The notes beneath the pieces were generated by a model that saw only the letters and a list, made by a program, of their open reading frames with translations, made no database searches and was not told where the DNA came from. The translations under genes were made by a program, and so were the position numbers. A DNA stretch of 64,000 nucleotides from Azoarcus indigens (GTDB lineage: Bacteria; Pseudomonadota; Gammaproteobacteria; Burkholderiales; Rhodocyclaceae): contig NZ_SNVV01000015.1 in NCBI RefSeq assembly GCF_004361735.1, forward strand, positions 1 to 64,000, read 5' to 3'. This document shows positions 54,918 through 63,135 of the stretch, piece after piece. How positions within the stretch are numbered: the first letter of the stretch is position 1; every line of letters starts with the position of its first letter.

Positions 54918-54954
54918 CGGAGGGCCGGCGCACAGCTTGTGCGCCGGCCCTCCG
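54918..54954. terminator. bidirectional terminator between glycosyltransferase A and fliC2
   Basis: A perfect 17-bp stem (54918-54934 with 54938-54954) with loop GCT lies between the convergent 3' ends. The plus side is followed by GCTTTCC; the minus side by GTTCTTCTTG. It can end transcription in both directions. Confidence 0.8.
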
Positions 54955-54973
54955 GCTTTCCGCGTTCTGAAGA

Positions 54974-56614
54974 TCAGCCTTGCAGCAGCTGCAGCACTTG
55001 CTGCGGAATCTGGTTGGCCTGGGCCAGCATGGCAGTGCCGGCCTGCTGCAGGATCTGGGCGCGGGTCAGGTTGGCGGTTTCCGCCGCGAAGTCCGCGTCG
55101 CGGATGCGCGATCGTGAGGCCGACAGGTTCTCCGAGGTGCTCTGCAGGTTGGAGATGGTGTTCTCGAAGCGGGATTGCAGGGCGCCGTAACGGGCGCGCT
55201 GGTTGTTGATCGCCGCCAGCGCCGAATCGACGATGCTCAGGGTGCGGTTGGCCGCCTCCACCGTGCTGATGTCCATCCTCCCGGTTGCCTGCAACTGGCC
55301 GCCGAAGGTGCCAGAGGAGATCGTCAGGTCATCGGTCGTGGTCGTCAGCGAGAAGGAGCGGTCCGAGTCCAGGATGAGCTGGCCGGTGATCCAGGCAGAA
55401 GAGCCGCTGCTCCACGCTGCGTTGGTCACGCCGACGATGCTGCCGCCGTTCATGGCCGCTGCCCCATCGTTGGTGGTGTCGCCGTCCATCACCCGGATGT
55501 CGTTCAGCGACACATCCACGCCTGCACCGGAGCTGTCGACCGAGGTATTGGTGATGCGCAGATCTTTGCCCACCTCGCTGGTCAGCATCACGCCCAGCGT
55601 GCCGTCGTCCGCTTCCACGATCTTGGCCACGAAGCCGGTCTTGCCGGCCACATCGTTGAAGGCCTGCACCGCGGAGGAGAGCTGGCTGGCGTTGCTGGCA
55701 CCTTGGCCGGTGGCTGCACCACCGATGGTGAAGGACACGGTGGTGTAGGACGAGGGATCGACCCCGGAGGTGGTGTCGTTCGCCAGCATGAAGGTATAGC
55801 TCTGCCCCTGGGTGAAGGAGCCGGTGCTGCCCGCGCCCAGCACGAAAGTCGTGTTGGCGGAGGCGCGCACGCCGGTGCCGGCCTGGTTGATCTTGGCCGC
55901 GATGCTCTCGGCGCTGGCGCCGGCAGAGTAGGTGATCTCCTTGCTGCCCAGGCTGCTGGACAGGGTGATGGTGTCACCGGCGATGCCGGAGCTGCTGCCG
56001 GCAACCGCGGTGGAGAGCTGCCCCTGCGCCACGCTGCCCACCACCAGGTCGCCCACTCCATTGGGCGTATTGGTCGAGGTGGCGAGGCCGCCGACGCGGT
56101 AGTTGCCGTAGGCGTCCACCTGGAAGTTGCCCGAGGTGGCGGTGATGGTCTGGTTGGCGTTGGCGCCCACCTGGAACGTAGCCGCAGTGAAGGAGCCGTC
56201 CAGCAGCTTCTGGCCGTTGAACTCGGTGTTGGTTGCGATGCGCTGCAGTTCCTGGGTGAGCTGCTGCACTTCCGCGTTCAGCGCCGCGCGGTCGCCGGCC
56301 GAGTTGGTGGCGTTGGCTGACTGGATGGACAGCTCGCGGATACGCTGCAGAATGTCGCCGGAGGACTGCAGCGCGGCTTCGGCCGTCTGCGCCAGCGAGA
56401 TGCCGTCGTTGGCGTTGCGGGCCGCCTGGTCCAGGCCGCGGATCTGCGATGTGAAACGCTCGGAAATGGCCAGGCCGGCGGCGTCGTCCTTCGCGCTGTT
56501 GATGCGCAGACCGGATGACAGGCGCTGCAGCGAGGTCTGCAGCGAGTTGGCTGAGTTATTCAGATTGCGCTGCGCATTCAGCGATTGGATGTTGGTGCTG
56601 ATGACCTGTGCCAT
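54974..56614 (-). CDS. fliC2: flagellin FliC2
   Basis: This is a second filament protein of 546 residues, very similar to FliC1 at both ends ([40 protein letters not shown]). It diverges in the Ser/Thr-rich centre and at the tip ([12 protein letters not shown] instead of [10 protein letters not shown]). Codon choices differ from fliC1, so the duplication is not recent. The start at 56614 is chosen because AGGAG lies 6 bp before it; the longer start at 56620 would leave no spacing. Its promoter is sigma-54 type, unlike fliC1. Confidence 0.95.
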   Translation of the reverse strand: MAQVISTNIQSLNAQRNLNNSANSLQTSLQRLSSGLRINSAKDDAAGLAISERFTSQIRGLDQAARNANDGISLAQTAEAALQSSGDILQRIRELSIQSANATNSAGDRAALNAEVQQLTQELQRIATNTEFNGQKLLDGSFTAATFQVGANANQTITATSGNFQVDAYGNYRVGGLATSTNTPNGVGDLVVGSVAQGQLSTAVAGSSSGIAGDTITLSSSLGSKEITYSAGASAESIAAKINQAGTGVRASANTTFVLGAGSTGSFTQGQSYTFMLANDTTSGVDPSSYTTVSFTIGGAATGQGASNASQLSSAVQAFNDVAGKTGFVAKIVEADDGTLGVMLTSEVGKDLRITNTSVDSSGAGVDVSLNDIRVMDGDTTNDGAAAMNGGSIVGVTNAAWSSGSSAWITGQLILDSDRSFSLTTTTDDLTISSGTFGGQLQATGRMDISTVEAANRTLSIVDSALAAINNQRARYGALQSRFENTISNLQSTSENLSASRSRIRDADFAAETANLTRAQILQQAGTAMLAQANQIPQQVLQLLQG

Positions 56615-56620
56615 GTTCAT

Positions 56621-56940
56621 CTCCTTGCATACGGATCAGAGGTTGTCCGGGCCGGCAGGACGTTGCCTCCGCATCCGGCCTCCGAGCTGAGCTCTTAATA
56701 GCGAGGAGCGTGCCAGGTATTTTTTTCTTTAAATATCAAATAGATGAAAGGATATGACAGAGGCTGGGCGGAAGAAATTGCCGGTTGCCGGCAGCTGCGG
56801 CAGGGCAGCCTTGCCGCTTGCCGTCGCCGGTAATGGCCGGTTTTGCCGCTCCTCCTTCGCGGATTGACCGCAGGAGGGCCGTGGCAGAATGCATCGACTT
56901 TCCGGCGCACCCCGGCCCATCACCTGACGGACTCCATTCG
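56621..56940. other. intergenic region between fliC2 and glycosyltransferase B
   Basis: This 320-bp divergent gap holds the fliC2 sigma-54 site (56700-56715). An AT-rich stretch follows (about 56720-56757, containing TTTTTTTCTTTAAATATC) and could carry a sigma-70 promoter for glycosyltransferase B or binding sites for the sigma-54 activator. No convincing -35/-10 pair was seen. The rest (56760-56940) shows no gene, hairpin or repeat that I can support. Confidence 0.5.
56700..56715 (-). promoter_or_regulatory. sigma-54 promoter of fliC2
   Basis: On the minus strand TGGCACG-CTCC-TCGCT matches the sigma-54 consensus in all but one base (TCGC for TTGC), with GG and GC 10 bp apart. It lies 86 bp before the fliC2 start. 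Confidence 0.85.
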
Positions 56941-59343
56941 ATGACTTCAGTGCAGTCGCTATATGAAGAAGCCCTGGCCGCTCAACTGGCGGGGAAGAAC
57001 GACGAGGCGATACAGGCCTACCACGCGCTGCTGGCCGAGGCGCCGGCCCACGCCGAGGGCAACCACAACTTGGGGCTGCTGGAGTTCTCCCGCGGCAACC
57101 TGGATCAGGCGCTGGAACGGCTGATGAACGCGATCGAGGCGCGGCCGGCGGAAAGCCAGTTCTGGCATTCCCTGCTGGAAGTGCTGTTGGCGGCGGGTGC
57201 CGCCGGCCATGCGGTGCAGATGCTGGAGCAGGCCGCTGGCAGCGGCATTACCGAGGATGAGCTGCAGAAGATGCGGCAGCGCATAGAAGCCGCCACCGCG
57301 CCGGTGGTGGAAGAGGCGCCGGTGGCCGGGCCGGTGAAGCTGGCGGCGGACGAGCAGGAGAAGGAACTGCTCGCCGCCGTTGCCCAGATCATCCGCCGCA
57401 GCCGGGCACAGATGGCCTCCGGCAAGCGTGCGGCAATAAAGGGGCGGCCAGTCGATAGCAAGGTCTTCAACCGCCTGGTTGAACTGTTCAACCAGGGAGA
57501 ACTGCATGAACTGGAAAAGCGTGCGCAGCAGCTTACGAAGACGCATCCCCTGAATCCCGCGGGCTGGCATTTTCTCGGGATGGCCCATTTTCGGCTGGGT
57601 GAGCGAATGTCTGCGTTGAAATCGCTGGTAAAGGCCAATGAGGCATTCCCTGCCGATGCGCAGATGCTGGACCACTTGGGCTCGGCCCTTTCCACTTTCA
57701 ATTATCTGGCCGAGGCTGAAGCGCTGTTCAAGCTCAGCCTGGAAATAAGGCCGTCGAAGATCGATACGCTGGTGCGCTACGGCAATATGGAGGTCAACCG
57801 CCGCGCCTTCGATAAGGGCGAGGGGCTGGCGCGCAAGGCGGTCGAGATTGCACCCGGTAATGCAATGGCCTGCCAGTTGATGGCGCTGGTTCTGCTTTCC
57901 ACCCGGCGTGTCGATGAGGCGATTCCGTATCTGGAAAGGGCAATTCAGGCCGACCCCAGTTTTGGAGGTGCCTATCAGGATCTCGGTTACGCCTACTTCA
58001 ACCAGGGCCGGCTGGACGATTCGATTCGTACCAGCGAGCAGGCGGTGGAGCACAACCCGGACAACCCCAATACCTATTCCAATCTGCTGTTCTTCACGGC
58101 ACACGACTATCGTCTTTCGCCTGAAGATGTCTTCGAACAACATTTGGAGTTCGGCCGTCGCTTCGAAGTACCCCTCCTCTCCACCCATCGTCCGCATGAG
58201 AACGACAGGGACCCTGAGCGACGCTTGCGGATCGGCTTCGTCTCCGGTGACTTTTATGACCATGCCGTGGCCAGCTTCATCGAGCCGGTGCTGAAGAATC
58301 TGGATACCAATCGCTTCGACCTCTACGCTTTCCACAACACGGTCAAGTTCGATGCGATCTCGGAGCGCTTGAAGGCCTTGTTCAAGTTCTGGGTGTCGAT
58401 TCCCCATGTATCGGATAAGGATGTGGCAGAGATTGTTCGCGCCTGCCGGATTGACATCCTGGTCGATCTCTCCGGCCATACCGCCGGCCACCGTCTGCTG
58501 GCCTTCGCCCGCAAGCCAGCGCCGCTGCAGGTGAGTTGGATTGGTTACCCGAATACCACCGGCCTGGTCAGCATGGACTATCACTTCGCTGACCGCTTCA
58601 ATTCGCCGGAGGGATTGTTCGACCATCTGTTTACCGAGCAGATCGTTCGCCTTCCCAGCAACGGTACCTTCATCCACCCTGACCGGAGCCCGGGGGTGAA
58701 TGCCCTGCCGGCGCTGAGCAATGGCCATCTGACGTTTGGCAGCTTCAATCGCCTGGGCAAAGTGTCGGCGCCAACCTTCGATCTGTGGGCCCGGGTAATG
58801 CGTGAATGCCCGGATGCCCGGATGTTGTTGGGGGCGGTGCCATCGGAGTCGGTGGCCGACGCACTGCGTGAGGAGTTCAGCAAGCGCGGAGTGGCTGGTG
58901 ACCGGTTGCGTTTCGAGCTACGCAAACCGATGCTCGATTACCTGAAGTTGCACAACGAAGTGGACCTCATCCTCGACACCTTTCCCTATCCGGGCGGTAC
59001 CACGAGCAACCTTGCGGTATGGATGGGCGTGCCGGTGCTGACCATGCAAGGGAATTCACGTATCTCCCACGGTGGTGCGGGTGCCATGAGCCGTATCGGG
59101 CTGGATGATTTCATTGCCCGTGACGAAGACGATTTCGTGAGCCGGGCGCGGCAGATTGCCGCCGCGCCGGAAACGCTTGTTGAACTGCGTGCCGGGCTGC
59201 GACAACGTATTGCAGAGTGCCCGTACCGGGATATCCGTTTCGTCACCCGTGGCCTGGAGCGGGCGTTCAGGTCTATCTGGCGCGACTGGTGCGCAGGTCT
59301 AGCACCGCGCTCGCGGCAGATCCCGGATAGGGATGAAGAGTGA
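56941..59343 (+). CDS. TPR/GT41 (SPINDLY-type) glycosyltransferase B
   Basis: This is a second O-GlcNAc-transferase-like enzyme, probably acting on flagellin. The 800-residue protein has TPR repeats over about residues 1-420 (for example GNHNLGLLEFSRGNLDQALE; AYQDLGYAYFNQGRLDDSIR). The GT41 region (about 428-790) has LRIGFVSGDFYDHAVASFIE, DILVDLSGHTAGHRLLAFAR, LQVSWIGYPNTTGLVSMDYH and FPYPGGTTSNLAVWMGVPVL. Start ATG 56941 begins the first TPR. It is longer than enzyme A and lacks its tandem repeat. It is the first gene of a coupled operon; the next start overlaps its stop (GTGA). Confidence 0.9.
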   Translation: MTSVQSLYEEALAAQLAGKNDEAIQAYHALLAEAPAHAEGNHNLGLLEFSRGNLDQALERLMNAIEARPAESQFWHSLLEVLLAAGAAGHAVQMLEQAAGSGITEDELQKMRQRIEAATAPVVEEAPVAGPVKLAADEQEKELLAAVAQIIRRSRAQMASGKRAAIKGRPVDSKVFNRLVELFNQGELHELEKRAQQLTKTHPLNPAGWHFLGMAHFRLGERMSALKSLVKANEAFPADAQMLDHLGSALSTFNYLAEAEALFKLSLEIRPSKIDTLVRYGNMEVNRRAFDKGEGLARKAVEIAPGNAMACQLMALVLLSTRRVDEAIPYLERAIQADPSFGGAYQDLGYAYFNQGRLDDSIRTSEQAVEHNPDNPNTYSNLLFFTAHDYRLSPEDVFEQHLEFGRRFEVPLLSTHRPHENDRDPERRLRIGFVSGDFYDHAVASFIEPVLKNLDTNRFDLYAFHNTVKFDAISERLKALFKFWVSIPHVSDKDVAEIVRACRIDILVDLSGHTAGHRLLAFARKPAPLQVSWIGYPNTTGLVSMDYHFADRFNSPEGLFDHLFTEQIVRLPSNGTFIHPDRSPGVNALPALSNGHLTFGSFNRLGKVSAPTFDLWARVMRECPDARMLLGAVPSESVADALREEFSKRGVAGDRLRFELRKPMLDYLKLHNEVDLILDTFPYPGGTTSNLAVWMGVPVLTMQGNSRISHGGAGAMSRIGLDDFIARDEDDFVSRARQIAAAPETLVELRAGLRQRIAECPYRDIRFVTRGLERAFRSIWRDWCAGLAPRSRQIPDRDEE

Positions 59344-60149
59344 GCGGGCGCGCTTCGGACAGGCCGCCGCTGACTTCAAGCGGTGGGAGTGCCGACGCAT
59401 GGAGCGAGCGCGCTCGCTGGTCGTTCCAATATCGCGGCGAGTCCATTTACACCATTACGCCCATCCCCTTTTATCTGGCTCGGCGGCGTCTGCTGGTCCA
59501 GCTCATGCAGTCCCATGTCGCTGCAGCAGCACGGGTGTGCGATTACGGCTGTGGGGATGGCTGGTATCTACGGCACTTCGCTCAACTGAGTCCGGCGGTG
59601 GAATGGACCGGGGTCGATGTTGCGCCAGGCATGCTGGAGCTGGCAGCGCAAGCGGCGCCGCAAGCCAGGCTGTTCTTGCCGGACGAGGATTGGGGGCAGC
59701 GCTTCGATCTGATCTATTGCGTTGCCGTGCTGGCCCATGTCGATGACGAATTGCTTATGAGGATTCTGAGTGAATGGTCCACGCGGCTGGCTCCGGGCGG
59801 ACGCATACTGATATTCGAACAAGTGGGACCACATACCAGCCGCGGGGCTGGCTACGTGAGGCGGGCCGCGCATGATTATCTCGCCGCATTTACCGCTGCC
59901 GGATATGAGCTTCAGGATGCATGGCGCCTGAGTTTTGATGCCCATCGCTGGTTCGAGCGCCACGTTGCCAAGCTGTTGTATACGCATTGGTACGATGCGG
60001 AAACAGATACTCAGCGACGTTTGCAGGCCAACCAGTCCAGGCTTTTCCGAGGGCTGTCGAGACTCTCTGTGATGCTCTCCCGAAATCGTCTCAAGCGCGA
60101 TCTCGGCGATTACGGCAATGCCCTGATGTTGTTCGGGAAAGGGGGATAG
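59340..60149 (+). CDS. class I SAM-dependent methyltransferase
   Basis: The 269-residue protein has the Rossmann SAM-binding motif VCDYGCGDGWYL (residues 66-77), then VEWTGVDVAPGMLELA (motif II), FDLIYCVAVLAHV (motif III/IV) and LAPGGRILIFEQVG. The C-terminal 90 residues are basic and not recognisable. The substrate is unknown. A sugar or amino-sugar on the flagellin glycan is suggested because the start (GTG 59340) overlaps the stop of glycosyltransferase B and the next gene starts 5 bp later. Confidence 0.85.
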   Translation: MSGRASDRPPLTSSGGSADAWSERARWSFQYRGESIYTITPIPFYLARRRLLVQLMQSHVAAAARVCDYGCGDGWYLRHFAQLSPAVEWTGVDVAPGMLELAAQAAPQARLFLPDEDWGQRFDLIYCVAVLAHVDDELLMRILSEWSTRLAPGGRILIFEQVGPHTSRGAGYVRRAAHDYLAAFTAAGYELQDAWRLSFDAHRWFERHVAKLLYTHWYDAETDTQRRLQANQSRLFRGLSRLSVMLSRNRLKRDLGDYGNALMLFGKGG

Positions 60150-60154
60150 GGATC

Positions 60155-61237
60155 GTGGATAGGGTTGCTGTTCTGGGGGCTGGCAACGGTGGCCAAGCGC
60201 TCGCGGGCAGCCTCGCAAGTCGGGGCTTCGAGGTCTGCCTGTATGCGCGGAATCTGGAGAAACTGGGCGAGGTGCGCCACAGCCGTCTCATCCGTGGCTA
60301 TGGCGTAGAGAGCTGGCTTGCTTCGCTGGCTGTGGTGACGGATAGCTTGGAATTTGCGCTCGGGGCGGCGGACGTGATCTTCGTGGTTACTACCGCCGAT
60401 GCCCATGGCGAGCTGGCAGTCCAGATGGCGCCCTATCTGCGCCATGGGCAACTGGTTGTGCTGAGCCCTGGGCGTACCGGTGGTGTATTGGAGTTTCGCC
60501 AGGCGTTGCGGCAACACTGCCAGGCAGAGGTTTGTGTGGCAGAGGCGCAGAGCCTGATTTATGCCTGCCGCCTCGAAGGGCCGGGGCGGGTCAAGCTCAT
60601 TGGCCGTAAGGAAAGAGTGCTGCTGGGCACTTGGCCGGCGGAGCGGGCGGTGACCGCGGTGGAGCGGATCAAGCCCTTGTTCGATTGCTTCCAGCCGGCG
60701 CGCAACCTGCTCGAGACTGGGCTGGCCAACATGGGTGCAGTACTGCATCCGTCGATTACCTTGCTCAATGCCGGCACGATAGATCGTGGACAGCGCTTCT
60801 TCTTTTACCAAGACGTCACCGAGAGGATTGCCGATCTGGTTGCTCGCCTGGATGCAGAGCGCATCGGTCTGGGCCGTGCCTACGGCCTGGAACTCGACTC
60901 TCTGCAGGAGTGGATGCTGAAGGCCTATCCCCAGACCCATGCGGTTTCGCTGGCAGAGCAGATGCGTACCAGCCCTTCGTATTACGACATCCTGGCCCCC
61001 GGTTTGCTGGATTCGCGGTTGCTGAGCGAGGATGTGCCGACTGGGCTGGTGCCTTTTGAAGAGCTTGCGCGTGCGGCCGGCATGGAGCTGCCGTTGACGC
61101 GGGCATTGGTAGATCTGGCTTCTGCCATTCTGGGGCGGGATTTCCGCCGGAGCGGGCGGACATTGAAGAGGATGGGGCTGGAGGGCATGAGCGCACTGGA
61201 TATCAGGACAGTGATCGAGGGCGGAGCGGGACTGTGA
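60155..61237 (+). CDS. octopine/nopaline dehydrogenase family protein
   Basis: Family members reductively condense an amino acid with a 2-oxo acid using NAD(P)H. The 360-residue protein has the N-terminal Rossmann motif VAVLGAGNGGQALAGSLASR, with the GxGNxG pattern G8-A-G10-N-G12 typical of this family. The C-terminal opine-dehydrogenase domain has GLANMGAVLHPSITLLNAGT, with the conserved HP. The likely start is GTG 60155. The stop overlaps the following gene in GTGA. Its product is unknown; context suggests an opine-like or modified amino acid used with the flagellin glycan. A ketoreductase on another substrate is possible. Confidence 0.8.
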   Translation: MDRVAVLGAGNGGQALAGSLASRGFEVCLYARNLEKLGEVRHSRLIRGYGVESWLASLAVVTDSLEFALGAADVIFVVTTADAHGELAVQMAPYLRHGQLVVLSPGRTGGVLEFRQALRQHCQAEVCVAEAQSLIYACRLEGPGRVKLIGRKERVLLGTWPAERAVTAVERIKPLFDCFQPARNLLETGLANMGAVLHPSITLLNAGTIDRGQRFFFYQDVTERIADLVARLDAERIGLGRAYGLELDSLQEWMLKAYPQTHAVSLAEQMRTSPSYYDILAPGLLDSRLLSEDVPTGLVPFEELARAAGMELPLTRALVDLASAILGRDFRRSGRTLKRMGLEGMSALDIRTVIEGGAGL

Positions 61238-63135
61238 GTGTCATTCCTGGAGAGGTTTTCGGCTTCCTGCGCCATTCGATAGATGCCCATACGTTGGGCA
61301 TCAGTTATGTGGCGCGGCTGATAGAAGCTTCGGGCCATGGCTGTGTGATCGGCGATCGGGCCATTGTTGAGCTGGTCGGCGATATGAATGCGGAGAGCAG
61401 TTCTGCCGGGTTGTATGGCTGGGTCAAGCTCCATCGCATAAGCCGACTGGGCTTCAGCTTTCGCCTCGATCCGCACATGGCCCGGGATACCTTCGGCCGG
61501 CTCTACCACCTGCTCCATTCGCAGCACGCCTTTGCCGACCAGGGCGGCCAATTGCGGGCGATCTACTTCGCAGGTCTCCCGGAGGCCTGCGCCTTGGTTC
61601 GCCGAGAGTTCGGTGAGCGCGTGCAAACCTTCGAGGGCGATGAATCGCCGGCGGAAACGCTGGCCCGCCTCGGCATTCCCGAAGAGCGCATGCCGGCCTT
61701 CCTGCAACTCGAGTCCACCTATGACAACGAGCGCATGCGGTTTGCCCGCGAAGTGCTGGAGCCGGCGACCCATCTCGGTGTGGGGCCGGTTGACCGCAGC
61801 GGCGGGCAAAACTTCGGTACCCGTTCCGAACACCTGCTGGACCGGGTGGATCACGGTAAGCGCGCGGGCCTGCCCCCCCTGATGCGTGTTCACGTCGGCC
61901 CCTTCGGCACGCCTAGGGAAACGGCGGTGGCCGAGTTCCTGCAGTGGTCCAAGCGACTGGCGGCGGGTGGCCTTCTGGATATTCTCAGCATCGGTACCTC
62001 CCAGCTGACCCAGTCCAATTTCGGCGAAGAATGGGGCGATCGTCCGAACGGCGGCGGGGTACCGATTAACTCGGAGGAGGAGTACACCCGGGTTTGGGAT
62101 GCAGCCAGGCCCATGCTGGTCAGGACTTATGCGGGAACCCGGCATGTCCGCCGCCTCGCCGAAATGCATGAGCGCACCCTCAATATTGCTTGGCATGCGC
62201 TGTCTTTGTGGTGGTTCTGTCAGATCGATGGTCGAGGCGAGAACACCGTCCATCAGAACCTGACGGAGCACCTGGAGGCCATCCGCAGCATCGCCGCCAG
62301 CGGCAAGCCTCTGGAAGCGAACGTGCCACATCACTTCGCGTTCCGGGGAGCAGATGACATCAGCTATGTGCTGTCTGCCTATCTGGCTGCCAGGACGGCC
62401 AAACGGCTGGGGATCCGCAGCTTCGTGCTGCAGAACATGCTCAATACGCCGAAGTACACCTCCGGTCTGTCGGACCTGGCCAAATCACGGGCCATGCTGA
62501 GGCTGGTGCGCACGCTGGAGGACAAGGACTTCCGTGTGATTCTGCAGCCGCGTGCCGGGCTGGACTATTTCTCACCGAACCTGGATAGAGCGCGCGTACA
62601 GTTGGCCGCCTCCGCGCTGATGATGGATGACATTGAGCCGGATCAGCCAGAGAGCCCGCCCATCATCCATGTGGTCAGCTACAGTGAAGCGGCCTATCTG
62701 GCGGACCCTCCTGTCATCGAAGACAGCATACGCATCGTGCGGGGCGCGTTAGATGCCTACCGTGGTGCGCGCAAGGCGGGTCAGGCTCCGGTGTTTGGCT
62801 TCGACCTGCATGTGGAAGGCCGCGCCCAGCAGTTGCTCGCAGGTGCCCAGTCTGTGCTCGCGGTGATTGAGAGGGAAATTGCCGACCCTTACACGGTGGA
62901 TGGCCTGTACCGTATCTTCGCGGCCGGATTCCTTCCGGTGCCCTATCTATGGGAAGGGAAGGACGAATTCCGCTTCGCGACGGCCTGGGAAACTGCGTTG
63001 GTCGATGGTGGCGTCAGCGTGGTGGACGCGCGGGGCGTGCCGGTGCCGCCGGCCGAGCGTGCCGAACTGGCCGCCAGCCGCTTGCCCCGGGTGTTTCCCC
63101 CGCTAGCCGGCTCATTGCTGCAGGGCTTGCCGTAG
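61234..63135 (+). CDS. B12-binding, glutamate-mutase-E-like protein
   Basis: The 633-residue protein begins with a cobalamin-binding domain: D17-A-H19-T-L-G22 is the DxHxxG motif whose His replaces the lower B12 ligand, followed by YVARLIEASGHGCVIGD. The rest (about 150-600) resembles the epsilon chain of methylaspartate (glutamate) mutase by pattern (MRVHVGPFGTPRE; LLDILSIGTSQLTQSNFGEE; LEANVPHHFAFRGADDISYV). This is a weak recall, so the reaction is not assigned. Standard glutamate mutase has B12-binding and catalytic chains separate; here they appear fused. The start is GTG 61234, coupled to the previous gene. The end overlaps the convergent ATP-grasp gene by 24 bp. Confidence 0.65.
   Translation: MSVIPGEVFGFLRHSIDAHTLGISYVARLIEASGHGCVIGDRAIVELVGDMNAESSSAGLYGWVKLHRISRLGFSFRLDPHMARDTFGRLYHLLHSQHAFADQGGQLRAIYFAGLPEACALVRREFGERVQTFEGDESPAETLARLGIPEERMPAFLQLESTYDNERMRFAREVLEPATHLGVGPVDRSGGQNFGTRSEHLLDRVDHGKRAGLPPLMRVHVGPFGTPRETAVAEFLQWSKRLAAGGLLDILSIGTSQLTQSNFGEEWGDRPNGGGVPINSEEEYTRVWDAARPMLVRTYAGTRHVRRLAEMHERTLNIAWHALSLWWFCQIDGRGENTVHQNLTEHLEAIRSIAASGKPLEANVPHHFAFRGADDISYVLSAYLAARTAKRLGIRSFVLQNMLNTPKYTSGLSDLAKSRAMLRLVRTLEDKDFRVILQPRAGLDYFSPNLDRARVQLAASALMMDDIEPDQPESPPIIHVVSYSEAAYLADPPVIEDSIRIVRGALDAYRGARKAGQAPVFGFDLHVEGRAQQLLAGAQSVLAVIEREIADPYTVDGLYRIFAAGFLPVPYLWEGKDEFRFATAWETALVDGGVSVVDARGVPVPPAERAELAASRLPRVFPPLAGSLLQGLP

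Noticed and set aside
51013-56614. The two flagellin genes as copies created by a mobile element
   Set aside because: Similarity stops at the coding ends, flanking sequences differ, and codon differences are spread along the genes, which fits an old duplication.
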